Source: Bacteriovoracaceae bacterium UBA3083
GTDB lineage: Bacteria; Bdellovibrionota; Bacteriovoracia; Bacteriovoracales; Bacteriovoracaceae
DNA length: 64,000 bases
NCBI GenBank assembly: GCA_002366565.1
Contig: DFBJ01000003.1
Coordinates: 248,001-312,000, forward strand
Direction: 5' to 3'
The first letter of the stretch is position 1, and the number at the start of each line of letters is the position of its first letter. Position numbers and translations under genes: made by a program. Under the pieces are notes generated by a model. It did no database searches. It saw only the letters and a list, made by a program, of their open reading frames with translations, and was not told the DNA's origin. Of this stretch, positions 8,856 through 17,487 are shown in pieces.

Positions 8856-11447
8856 ATGAAACATACTCATATAAAAATAAAGGGAGCAAAGACTCATAAT
8901 TTAAAAAATGTTGATGTGAGCTTTCCTTTAAATTCTATAACATGTGTTGCTGGGCCTTCTGGTTCAGGTAAGTCATCTCTGGCCTTCCATACTATTCTTA
9001 CTGAATCTAAAAGAAGATTCATGAATTCCTTTCCAAATGATGTGAAATTTTTCTGGGACATTCCTCAGTCTGCTGATGTAGATGAAATCGTTCCTGTTTT
9101 GCCTGTTTGGGGTTTAGCTCAGCATAACCCTGTCGTTGGGGCTAGGCCAAGTGCTGTAGACTTAATGGGTGTGGGAGATATATTTTCTAAGTTGTTATTT
9201 CAGTTAGGGAGAAGTTACTGTTCAAAGCACTTGCTTCCTCTTGAGTTGGTTTTATCTACACTTGAAATGAAGAATTACTTAGAAGAGCAGGACATCTCTG
9301 ATAAAGCAGTTATTCATTTTTTTCTAGACTCTGAAGACTACTTAAGAATTCACGGTGAAGACTTTTATCCAGCGAGATCATTTTCTGATGAGGTAAGTGA
9401 GTTCAATAAAGATGATAAGTATTGGGAGCTTTTTAGATTAAGAGCTTCTAAATTGGACACAATAGAGAAGAAGCTTGCAGAGCAGGGACTGCTAGATGCG
9501 ACTGGTTCTGTTCTTATATATATTCCTGAAAATGATTCAAAGAGAATTTTTAAAGTTACTAAGAATAAGCAATGTAAAAAATGTGGAGAAGTTGAAAAAA
9601 TAAAAATAACTTCGCCCTCGGTGTTTTCACCATTTACTCCTCTTGGGGCTTGTTCTGATTGTTCAGGTCATGGGAAGAATTTAGAATATGATAGAACGAA
9701 AATTGTTAAAGACGATAGATTATCATTAAAAGAAGGGGCCGTTAATTTCTTAACGTACTCTAGATTTAGTCATATTGAGCCATCGATGCTTAGAGAAGCA
9801 AAGAAGGCAGGATTTGATGTTACAAAGCCATTTAAAGATCTTTCAAATAAGGTATGGAACTTTTTAGAGAAAGGGGCTGGTCAGTATTGTGGTCTATTTG
9901 AGCTCTATGATTATTTAGAATCAAAGAGATATAAAAAGAATGTCAGAATTCTTATTAGATCATTGAAGACTGAAGTTCTGTGTGAGTCTTGTCTTGGGAC
10001 ACGACTTAAAGAGGATATCCTACGAGTTAGGATTCCTATCGAAAAAAAATACTCCTTAAAAGAGATACTGCTCTTTGACTTTAGAGGGTTACTTGAGCTT
10101 ATTATCAATATAAAAAGTAAGAAAGATAAAATTGAAAACTGGAAAGAAGTTAAGAAGTTAATTTCAAGTTTAGAAAGAATTTTACACGTAGCAATTGACT
10201 TAGGTTTAGGTCAAGTTAAGCTACAGGATAAAGTAAAATCTTTGAGCATCAATAATTATCAAAAAATATTATTAGTTAAGTATTTATCTTTTGAAGGATC
10301 AGGTTCTCTGTTCATATTGGATGAAGCTAGTTTAGGCTTAGACTCTGATGAAGTTAAAGTTCTTTGGAAGTATCTTGTTAAGCTAAAGAATGGTGAAAAT
10401 ACGATTATCTTAGTCGATCATAATGACTTCTTACTACGTAAGTGTGATGAAGTTATCATGATGGGTCCTGGTGCTGGACATATGGGCGGTGAAATCGTTT
10501 ATCAAGGTAAATACAAAGAAGAAAAACAAAAGGTAAGTTCATCTCGAAAGAAGACTAAACTTGATACAACAACAATCTCAAAAGTTAGTTTTGGAGATTA
10601 CTCTAACTGTGAGATTAAATTTAAAGTTGGTGGGATTAATCAGATTAGAGGAAAGAGTTATTCAGGAAAGAAAGATATCTATATTGAGTCTCTTGGAAAT
10701 ATTGTTTCTGAGGTACTAGGTTTAGATAAAGTCTCTAATCTAGAGGTGAACTTTAGTAGGCCTAAGAATTTATTTAAATATGATAAAGTTCTAATCTTAA
10801 ATTCAAAGTTTAATAAAGTAAGCTCACGCTCAACTGTTGGAACAATGATTGGTCTAACTCCATATATTAGGAAGCACTTTGCAAGTTTAGCAGTCTCTAA
10901 GAACTTAAACTTAAAGGAAGGACATTTTTCACCAAACTCAGAGTTAGGAAAATGTTCAACTTGTGAGGGAAGAGGAATCCAGAGTATAGATATGCAATTT
11001 TTAGAAGATGTACAATTTGTCTGTGAAGATTGTAATGGAATGAAGTTAAAGCCTTTTATAGCCACAATATCTGATGGGTATCACACTGTTCATGAAACAT
11101 TAAGTAGTCCTCTTAGCGAAGTCTTACCAAATTTAAAATTAACTCCTAAGGGGAAGAGAATTTGGGAATACTTAAAGATCTTAAACCTAGATTATTTGAG
11201 TTTAGATAGACCATTGTCGTCTTTATCTGGTGGAGAAAAGCAGCGATTGAAATTACTTTCAGAGCTTCAAAAGGAGATTGTGGACTCTTTAATTATTTTT
11301 GAAGACCTCTCTTTTGGACTATCTCATCGAGAGATTTCTCGTCTTGGTGAATTTGTGGAAGGCCTTGCAAATAAAGGCAATACGATCATTTTAGTTGATG
11401 AAAATGAGCATTTCTCAGGTTTTGTGGACGAAATTATCCATGTCTGA
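8856..11447 (+). CDS. divergent UvrA-like ABC ATPase with one degenerate ATP site
   Basis: The 863-aa protein keeps UvrA architecture. It has Walker A GPSGSGKSS (about 34-42), a CxxC..CxxC pair (about 239-268), Walker B LFILDEASLGL (about 485) and a second CxxC..CxxC finger (about 697-728). The second signature, LSGGEKQR, lies near 790. Three elements are eroded: the first signature reads SLSINNYQK, the second Walker A GKSYSGKKD, and the second Walker B FEDLS instead of DEPT. A TTG at 8829 lies inside the rpsI terminator, so I use the ATG at 8856. It is probably a UvrA paralogue rather than the housekeeping repair protein; whether it acts in excision repair is unknown. Confidence 0.8.
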   Translation: MKHTHIKIKGAKTHNLKNVDVSFPLNSITCVAGPSGSGKSSLAFHTILTESKRRFMNSFPNDVKFFWDIPQSADVDEIVPVLPVWGLAQHNPVVGARPSAVDLMGVGDIFSKLLFQLGRSYCSKHLLPLELVLSTLEMKNYLEEQDISDKAVIHFFLDSEDYLRIHGEDFYPARSFSDEVSEFNKDDKYWELFRLRASKLDTIEKKLAEQGLLDATGSVLIYIPENDSKRIFKVTKNKQCKKCGEVEKIKITSPSVFSPFTPLGACSDCSGHGKNLEYDRTKIVKDDRLSLKEGAVNFLTYSRFSHIEPSMLREAKKAGFDVTKPFKDLSNKVWNFLEKGAGQYCGLFELYDYLESKRYKKNVRILIRSLKTEVLCESCLGTRLKEDILRVRIPIEKKYSLKEILLFDFRGLLELIINIKSKKDKIENWKEVKKLISSLERILHVAIDLGLGQVKLQDKVKSLSINNYQKILLVKYLSFEGSGSLFILDEASLGLDSDEVKVLWKYLVKLKNGENTIILVDHNDFLLRKCDEVIMMGPGAGHMGGEIVYQGKYKEEKQKVSSSRKKTKLDTTTISKVSFGDYSNCEIKFKVGGINQIRGKSYSGKKDIYIESLGNIVSEVLGLDKVSNLEVNFSRPKNLFKYDKVLILNSKFNKVSSRSTVGTMIGLTPYIRKHFASLAVSKNLNLKEGHFSPNSELGKCSTCEGRGIQSIDMQFLEDVQFVCEDCNGMKLKPFIATISDGYHTVHETLSSPLSEVLPNLKLTPKGKRIWEYLKILNLDYLSLDRPLSSLSGGEKQRLKLLSELQKEIVDSLIIFEDLSFGLSHREISRLGEFVEGLANKGNTIILVDENEHFSGFVDEIIHV

Positions 11448-11491
11448 CTAGTTTCTAGTACCTTAGCAATAGTAATAATTGAGTGAATTCG

Positions 11492-11518
11492 TAAAGTTTT
11501 GTCAAAAGTACCCGATAA
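11492..11518 (+). promoter_or_regulatory. near-perfect sigma-28 (FliA) promoter
   Basis: TAAAGTTT (11492-11499), an 11-bp spacer and CCCGATAA (11511-11518) match the enterobacterial FliA consensus TAAAGTTT-N11-GCCGATAA at 15 of 16 positions. The expected start near 11525 gives a leader of about 25 nt before the ATG at 11550. No sigma-70 pair fits better here. Confidence 0.8.
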
Positions 11519-11549
11519 TATAGGTAGGGTAATAAGCTTAGGACAAAAT

Positions 11550-12293
11550 ATGCTACGAAATTTCATAACACTATCTATTCTCTTATATAGCACGGCAGTA
11601 GTGTCTGCGACATTCATACCTCTCTCTTTAGAGAAGCAGATGGAAAATGCGGATGGTGTTTTAAAGGGTCAGTTTAAAGGTCTTGAGTATCGTAAGATAT
11701 CAGATAATAAAATTATCACTGAAGCTACTTTTAGTATTATAAAAAGTGCCGGGATTAAACAAAGTGAAATCGTAAATAAGAATAACTTTAAAGTAATCTA
11801 TCCTGGTGGAAAGTGGCAAAATTTAGATTATAGAGTTTCAGGTGCACCTAGTTTTCAGCCAAATGAAGAGGCCGTACTAATCCTTAAGAAAACTTCTCTT
11901 GGATATACCGTTAAAGGTTTAGGGATGGGGAAGTATCAAGTTGTTAAAAATGAAGACAGTGAATACTATAAATCTTCAGTTTTTCCTAATCATGTTAAAT
12001 TAGGAACAATATCAAAAAATAATTTCGAAGATGCAATTTTAAATGAATTTGGACATGGAATGAAAGCTGTTCAGTCTGATAAATTTGTTAATATTCCATT
12101 GAAGAGTTTAGAAAAAACAACAATACCATCGAGTGGTAGATTTCCTGCAAGTGAAAAAAGAGGACCGGCCTCAGAGAGTTTAGACAGTAATGAAGAAGAT
12201 AGTTCCGGAAATCCAATATGGATTGTGGTTATCTTTGCTCTACTTGGAGCAATGTCTGTATATACAATTAGAAGATCTAAGAGAATGAAATAA
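11550..12293 (+). CDS. exported protein with C-terminal membrane anchor, unknown function
   Basis: The 247-aa product has an N-terminal signal peptide (to about residue 20, VVSA), a folded domain rich in strand-forming residues, a low-complexity Ser/Glu linker (about 190-217) and a C-terminal transmembrane helix followed by RRSKRMK. The ATG at 11550 is chosen because it follows the sigma-28 promoter and an AGGA; a TTG at 11499 would overlap the promoter. The stop shares one base with the ATG of the downstream metalloprotease, so the two are translationally coupled. It may be a partner or substrate of the protease. I do not recognise the family. Confidence 0.85.
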   Translation: MLRNFITLSILLYSTAVVSATFIPLSLEKQMENADGVLKGQFKGLEYRKISDNKIITEATFSIIKSAGIKQSEIVNKNNFKVIYPGGKWQNLDYRVSGAPSFQPNEEAVLILKKTSLGYTVKGLGMGKYQVVKNEDSEYYKSSVFPNHVKLGTISKNNFEDAILNEFGHGMKAVQSDKFVNIPLKSLEKTTIPSSGRFPASEKRGPASESLDSNEEDSSGNPIWIVVIFALLGAMSVYTIRRSKRMK

Positions 12294-14086
12294 TGAAGAA
12301 GATCGTCTTTCTCATATTTCTTCTTTTTCAGTTTTCAACGTTTGGATATGTTGTAAATAGAACGGATAGTGGTGAGTTTATAAAATGGAGTTCATCCAAG
12401 AATATAAATTTATTTCTTTCTACATCGACGCCAGATTTATCAAGTAGCGAAGTTCAAAGTATTGTATCTAACTCTGTTAATCAATGGTCTAATCGAATTA
12501 GTAACTCAGTTAATATTTCTGTAAGTAATGATGGAGAAGTCTCTGGAAGAAATGATATTTACTTCCAGAGTAATAGTGAATTTTTTAGTGATCCATCTAT
12601 TGTCGCTGTTACTCAATATGTTGTAGATACCAATACAACTTATATTCAAGAAGCAGACATTATTTTAAATGATTCTATTCATACTTTTTCTTCAACTTCT
12701 ACTAATACAAAGTATTTAGGAAATGTGATAACTCATGAAGTTGGTCACTTACTGGGAATGGGTCACAGTCAGGTTATCAATGCCTCAATGTTTTATGAAT
12801 TAAGAAAAGGACAGTCATCAATAAATGAAGATGATGATAGTGGAATTCGCTACTTATATGGATCAACAACTCTTGGAACTATTAGCGGAACAATTGCTGG
12901 TGGTAATGATGCAACTTCAGTATTTGGAGCTCACGTATCAGCTTTTAGCCTAAAAGAGGGAAAGATTATTTCTGCATCTGTATCAGACTCAAATGGTGAT
13001 TTTACAATTAATAACCTGCCTTTAGATGATACATACTTTATCTTTACTGAACCGTTAAATAATTTAAGCTCTCTTCCTGGCTATTATGATGTAGCTAAGA
13101 AAGACTTCTGTGACTCTAACAAAGATTACAAGGGATCTTTTTTCCAGAGATGTTTTGGAAGCGATAGAGGAAATCCATACGGAATCAAAGTGGACTCTTC
13201 TGATAAGAATATTGATATTGGTACAGTTTCTATTCGTTGTGGTTTAGATGTTCCTGGAGATTATAATAGAGCAAAGGGAGGAAGTTACGATATCTCTCTT
13301 GTTACTACTGATGTTAATAACTACTATGTTGGAAGTTCAAGTGTAGGATTTTTTAATTCAAGATTAGATTCTGGAAGTCTAGTATTTGATGATACTGAGG
13401 ACGAATATAATTTAGATTTATCTCTATATGATCTTTCTTCAAAGTTTCCAGGTAAGAGTTTATACCTTGAAGTTCAAATACATACACAACCTTTCTTCTC
13501 TCCTCTAAGAGTTGTGACAACTCTAGATCACGAAGACTTTGTTGTACCGTCTGTATACCCAGATCTAAGCAGTAGTATACCTGTAGACTCTGATGGAAAT
13601 TATGATCTTGATGTAAAGTTAAACATTCCTCTCTATGCTGATAGTTCTAAGAATGTTTATTCATTAAAGGTTTTACCAAACAATATTGATCAGCTCTATA
13701 GTAGTGGGATCATTTCAGATATATTCTCATCTGGAAGATATAATTATAATGAAGAACGACATTTCTATTTCATTACAACTAGGCTTGTAGAGAAAGTAGG
13801 TGATGATTATCTTGAAGTAAGTGAGAAAAATTACGGTGAAAGAACAGATAATCAATCTTGCCTAGATGCAAGTGCTACATATACAGTTTCTGGAAATGTT
13901 GTGGGAGAGGGAGCTGTCTCGTTGAGAAAGTCTTCTCAGAGTGATGATTCTCTTGGTGTTGCATGTGGAACTATTGCTAGTACTGGAGGAAATCCCCCGG
14001 GTAATGGGCCTATAGTGTCACTAATATTTCTCGTAATGTTTACTGTTTTGGCCAATAAATTCAATTCTTCTAAGTTTGTTGAATAA
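12293..14086 (+). CDS. secreted matrixin-type zinc metalloprotease
   Basis: The 597-aa product has a signal peptide (about 1-18), then a catalytic domain containing HEVGHLLGMGH near residue 149, the HExxHxxGxxH zinc site of metzincins. SMFY some 15 residues later fits the Met-turn, and SGIRYLYG closes the domain as in matrixins (M10). The rest (about 205-560) looks like beta-sandwich domains, the first resembling a carboxypeptidase-regulatory-like fold. A Gly/Pro/Asn linker leads to a C-terminal hydrophobic segment, so the enzyme may be held at the membrane before release. It is the second gene of a two-gene unit behind a sigma-28 promoter. The protease call is strong; the substrate is unknown. 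Confidence 0.9.
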   Translation: MKKIVFLIFLLFQFSTFGYVVNRTDSGEFIKWSSSKNINLFLSTSTPDLSSSEVQSIVSNSVNQWSNRISNSVNISVSNDGEVSGRNDIYFQSNSEFFSDPSIVAVTQYVVDTNTTYIQEADIILNDSIHTFSSTSTNTKYLGNVITHEVGHLLGMGHSQVINASMFYELRKGQSSINEDDDSGIRYLYGSTTLGTISGTIAGGNDATSVFGAHVSAFSLKEGKIISASVSDSNGDFTINNLPLDDTYFIFTEPLNNLSSLPGYYDVAKKDFCDSNKDYKGSFFQRCFGSDRGNPYGIKVDSSDKNIDIGTVSIRCGLDVPGDYNRAKGGSYDISLVTTDVNNYYVGSSSVGFFNSRLDSGSLVFDDTEDEYNLDLSLYDLSSKFPGKSLYLEVQIHTQPFFSPLRVVTTLDHEDFVVPSVYPDLSSSIPVDSDGNYDLDVKLNIPLYADSSKNVYSLKVLPNNIDQLYSSGIISDIFSSGRYNYNEERHFYFITTRLVEKVGDDYLEVSEKNYGERTDNQSCLDASATYTVSGNVVGEGAVSLRKSSQSDDSLGVACGTIASTGGNPPGNGPIVSLIFLVMFTVLANKFNSSKFVE

Positions 14087-14092
14087 AAGGAC

Positions 14093-14121
14093 TTGGATTC
14101 CTGTAGTATAAGTATCATAAT
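14093..14121 (+). promoter_or_regulatory. sigma-70-type promoter for AMIN-like gene and lon
   Basis: TTGGAT (14093-14098) and CATAAT (14116-14121) are 17 bp apart, matching consensus at 4/6 and 5/6. The start codon is about 40 nt downstream. Confidence 0.5.
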
Positions 14122-14161
14122 ATTAATGTGTTAATGACTGATTTCATTAGGAAATTACATT

Positions 14162-14635
14162 ATGAGAAAATGGATTTTTTCAATATTACTTTTAGTGCTA
14201 ACTTTTAGCTCTTTCTCTCAAGATCTTATGGGGGAGAGAATTCGTCGAATTTCATCCTCTAAAAAATCTGTCTACTTTGATAGTGGTATCTTCCACAACG
14301 GTGGTCCAAAGAGAAAATCGGGGCTTAAGGTAGTAAGACATTCTTATTCTCAAAAAAGAGGATACGAGAGAATTGTATTTGATTTTGATACCAAAGAAAT
14401 TCCAAGAGTGTATGGAAATATATCTTCTGATGAGAAGAAGTTATATATAGACCTTTTCGATACTAGTCTTGGATCAAATATGAATTCTTTGGGTAAGAGT
14501 AAGTTTGTCGAAGAAATTAAATTTTTCCCGATCAGTAAAGATTCACTTTCTATAGAGATTACATTTAACAAAAATGTAAATGTAGATATTTTCTATCTGA
14601 ATTCTCCAGGTAGATTAGTTTTTGATATTAAATAA
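14162..14635 (+). CDS. exported AMIN-like domain protein
   Basis: The 157-aa product has a signal peptide (about 1-19, SFSQ) and a single domain of about 100 residues with the strand pattern of AMIN domains: ERIVFDFD, KKLYIDLFD and a terminal GRLVFDIK. AMIN domains bind peptidoglycan or direct envelope proteins such as AmiC and PilQ. No enzyme domain is attached, so it could be a stand-alone localisation module. It lies 13 nt upstream of lon, probably in one transcript. Domain assignment is moderate. Confidence 0.7.
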   Translation: MRKWIFSILLLVLTFSSFSQDLMGERIRRISSSKKSVYFDSGIFHNGGPKRKSGLKVVRHSYSQKRGYERIVFDFDTKEIPRVYGNISSDEKKLYIDLFDTSLGSNMNSLGKSKFVEEIKFFPISKDSLSIEITFNKNVNVDIFYLNSPGRLVFDIK

Positions 14636-14648
14636 TTAAGGAGACATC

Positions 14649-17153
14649 ATGTCAGATCATGAAAATGATTATCAGGTCGAGATTAGACCTAGCGATATGG
14701 AAGAAGTGGCTTTTCCAGAGTCAGTAGTCATTATTCCGATAATGAATAGCCCAATTTTTCCAGGAATGATTGCACCAATTATTCTAACAGAAGACAAGTT
14801 TACTCCTGAGCTAGATGAGCAACTTTTAAAAACTGGTTATATAGCACTAAACCTTGTTAAGTCAGATTTAAAAGATGAGTCAGGAGCATTTGTTCCTGAA
14901 GAAGAGTTAGATTTAGAGTCTCGTGAGATATCATCAAAAGATATTTATAAGGTTGGAGTTCTTTGTAAGGTTGTTAAGAAGCTTAAATTACCAGATGGTT
15001 CCGTTAATATCTTAGTACACGGAATTAAAAGATATAGAGCATCTGGAATCTCTCAAGAAGCACCTCTTATTCTAACAAAGATAGATGTTTTTGAAGATAT
15101 TCTTGAAACAGATGAAGAACTTGATGCATATACAAGATCAGTAATTAACCAAGTTAAAAAACTGAGTGAAATAAATCCTTACTTTAATGAAGAAATGAAG
15201 CTTGCGATGCTCAATCCTCCTTCTCCAGGAGCATTGGCTGACCTTGTGGCTTTTGCAATTTCATTAGATATACCAGAAGCACAAGACTTTTTAGAAACAC
15301 TTGTAGTTAAGAAGAGATTCGCAAAACTATTAGTTTATTTAAAGAGAGAAAAAGACGTTGCCGATATTCAAAAGAAAATTTCAGATGAAGTTAATGATAA
15401 AGTTAATAAGTATCAACGTGAGTACTTTCTACGTGAGCAATTAAAAGTTATTAGATCTGAACTTGGAATGGATGAGGATGAAAAATCTCGTGATCTCAAG
15501 AGAATGAGAGAACAGATTGAAGAAGCAAATCTTCCTGAAGATACAGTAAAATCTATTAATGAAGAATTAGATAGACTTGAAGTTATTCCTGAGTCATCTC
15601 CAGAGTATAATGTTGCAAGAACTTATATTAACTGGATGATTGATCTACCATGGGACAAGTCAACTGATGATAAAGTTGATATGGATATGGCCGCAAAGAT
15701 TCTTGAAAAAGATCATTACGGTTTAGAGAAGGCTAAAGAAAGAATTTTAGAGTTCTTAGCTGTTAGAAAACTTAAGCCTGGTTATGATGGAACAATTCTT
15801 TGTCTTGCAGGTCCTCCTGGTGTTGGTAAAACTTCTTTAGGTAAAAGTGTTGCTGAAGCTCTTGGAAGAAAGTTTTATAGATTTAGTCTTGGTGGTATGA
15901 GAGACGAAGCGGAGATTAAAGGTCATAGGAGAACATATGTTGGAGCTATGCCTGGTAGAATTATTCAAGCTCTTAAGAGAGTAGAGGTTAATAACCCTGT
16001 GATCATGCTTGATGAGATAGATAAGCTTGGACAATCTTTTCAGGGAGATCCTGCTTCTGCATTATTAGAAGTTTTAGACCCAGAACAAAATACAACATTC
16101 ATTGATAATTACTTAGATATACCATTTGATTTATCTAAAGTTTTATTCATATCAACTGCAAATTACTTAGGAGATATTCCAGAGCCTCTATTAGATAGAA
16201 TGGAAGTTATTGAGCTAAGTGGTTATACAATTGAAGAAAAAGTTTCTATTGCTAACAAGTGGGTAATTCCAAAACAGCTTAAAAAGCATGGGTTAAATAA
16301 AAGCGACTTTTCTCTAACTATTACAGTTCTTAAGAAGTTAATCTCTGATTACGCTAGAGAGCCTGGAGTTAGGATCATGGAGCAATACGTTGCTAAGCTT
16401 TGTAGAAAAGCTGCAATGTTAAAGGTTTCTGCCAAGAAGAAAGGAAAGAAGTTCTCTCCTGCAATTAAAGATTTAGAAAAGCTTGTAGGTCCAGCACGTT
16501 ACCAAAGTGATGTTGCTCAAAAAACTGTTAAGCCTGGTGTTGTTACTGGACTTGCTTGGACATCGTTTGGAGGAGAAATTCTTTTCATAGAAACTATTCC
16601 TCTTGTAGGTAAAGGTGGGTTCAAGCTTACTGGTCAGCTAGGTGATGTAATGCATGAGTCAGCTAATTTAGCTTATAGTTATGTTAAGAAGCTACTTCAG
16701 CAAGAGATTGAAGAAGAGATGAAGAAGAAGTCTTCTAAGAAATCAAAAACAAAATCAAAAGCTAAAGAAGGTGAGGAGCAGGAAACTCCTGAAGATTACC
16801 TTTCTGATCATGAGGTGCATTTGCACTTACCTGCTGGGGCAACACCAAAGGATGGACCAAGTGCAGGTATTACAATGGCGCTAGCTCTTTATAGTTTAGC
16901 AACAAATCAAAAGATCAGACCTCAACTTGCGATGACTGGAGAGTTAAGTTTAACTGGTAAAGTGTTGCCTGTTGGTGGAATTAAAGAAAAAGTTCTTGGT
17001 GCTAAGAGAGCAGGAATTAAAGAAATTATTTTACCAAAGGATTGTGAGAAGGATCTTATTGAAGTTCCTGATAGACATCGAAAAGGTTTAAAGTTTTATC
17101 CTGTTGAGCATTTCGACGAAGTATTAAAAATAGCATTTAAAAAGAAGAGATAA
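14649..17153 (+). CDS. lon: ATP-dependent Lon protease (first copy)
   Basis: The 834-aa LonA-type protease has an N-terminal substrate-binding region (FPESVVIIPIMNSPIFPGM), a AAA+ module with Walker A GPPGVGKTS (about 388-396) and Walker B VIMLDEIDK, and a C-terminal Ser-Lys protease with PKDGPSAG (Ser about 738) and the catalytic Lys in GGIKEK (about 781). It degrades misfolded and regulatory proteins in the cytoplasm. Unlike the second copy, it has a Lys/Ser-rich insert around residues 695-716 between the ATPase and protease parts. A strong AAGGAGA precedes the ATG, and a bidirectional terminator follows. Confidence 0.97.
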   Translation: MSDHENDYQVEIRPSDMEEVAFPESVVIIPIMNSPIFPGMIAPIILTEDKFTPELDEQLLKTGYIALNLVKSDLKDESGAFVPEEELDLESREISSKDIYKVGVLCKVVKKLKLPDGSVNILVHGIKRYRASGISQEAPLILTKIDVFEDILETDEELDAYTRSVINQVKKLSEINPYFNEEMKLAMLNPPSPGALADLVAFAISLDIPEAQDFLETLVVKKRFAKLLVYLKREKDVADIQKKISDEVNDKVNKYQREYFLREQLKVIRSELGMDEDEKSRDLKRMREQIEEANLPEDTVKSINEELDRLEVIPESSPEYNVARTYINWMIDLPWDKSTDDKVDMDMAAKILEKDHYGLEKAKERILEFLAVRKLKPGYDGTILCLAGPPGVGKTSLGKSVAEALGRKFYRFSLGGMRDEAEIKGHRRTYVGAMPGRIIQALKRVEVNNPVIMLDEIDKLGQSFQGDPASALLEVLDPEQNTTFIDNYLDIPFDLSKVLFISTANYLGDIPEPLLDRMEVIELSGYTIEEKVSIANKWVIPKQLKKHGLNKSDFSLTITVLKKLISDYAREPGVRIMEQYVAKLCRKAAMLKVSAKKKGKKFSPAIKDLEKLVGPARYQSDVAQKTVKPGVVTGLAWTSFGGEILFIETIPLVGKGGFKLTGQLGDVMHESANLAYSYVKKLLQQEIEEEMKKKSSKKSKTKSKAKEGEEQETPEDYLSDHEVHLHLPAGATPKDGPSAGITMALALYSLATNQKIRPQLAMTGELSLTGKVLPVGGIKEKVLGAKRAGIKEIILPKDCEKDLIEVPDRHRKGLKFYPVEHFDEVLKIAFKKKR

Positions 17154-17183
17154 AAAAAGGGAGCTAGAAGCTCCCTTTTTTTA
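17154..17183. terminator. bidirectional terminator between lon and rpoZ
   Basis: GGGAGCT (17159-17165) pairs with AGCTCCC (17169-17175) around a 3-nt loop, with an A run on the left and a T run on the right. It can terminate plus-strand lon and minus-strand rpoZ. Confidence 0.9.
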
Positions 17184-17202
17184 TAAGTAAATTTAATTTT
17201 TT

Positions 17203-17415
17203 CTAGAATTCGTCAGAGTCATACTCGCTAACAGGAGCATGCTTAACTTTACCAGCTGCAATTTCTCTTAGTGCAGTAACAACTTCTTTATTCTTGCTTC
17301 TTACTAAAGACTCAGAACCTTCTCTTAGTTGCTTAACTCTTTTTACTGCCAGGTGAACAAGCTCGTATCTGTTTTCAACTCTTTCCAAGCAATCTTCAAT
17401 TGTAATTCTGGCCAT
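17203..17415 (-). CDS. rpoZ: RNA polymerase omega subunit
   Basis: The 70-aa product begins MARITIEDCLERVENRYELV and continues with the conserved VKRVKQL and TALREIAAGKV of omega. It binds the beta' C-terminus and helps assemble RNA polymerase. The ATG is preceded by CGGAG with normal spacing. The C-terminus is short and acidic (SEYDSDEF). It lies downstream of the acyl-CoA synthetase gene on the same strand but has its own candidate promoter. Confidence 0.93.
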   Translation of the reverse strand: MARITIEDCLERVENRYELVHLAVKRVKQLREGSESLVRSKNKEVVTALREIAAGKVKHAPVSEYDSDEF

Positions 17416-17450
17416 ATGTATCTCCGTTTAATTAAATATATGAATATTTC

Positions 17451-17479
17451 TAAATATGATAATTTTAACTCAATGTCAA
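17451..17479 (-). promoter_or_regulatory. candidate promoter of rpoZ
   Basis: On the minus strand TTGACA (17479-17474) lies 17 bp from TATTTA (17456-17451). The -35 is perfect and the -10 is 3/6, leaving a leader of about 30 nt before the rpoZ ATG. Confidence 0.45.
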
Positions 17480-17487
17480 AAGCTCGT

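Noticed and set aside
8829..8856. Longer start for the UvrA-like gene
   Set aside because: The TTG lies inside the rpsI terminator stem; the ATG at 8856 gives the family N-terminus.
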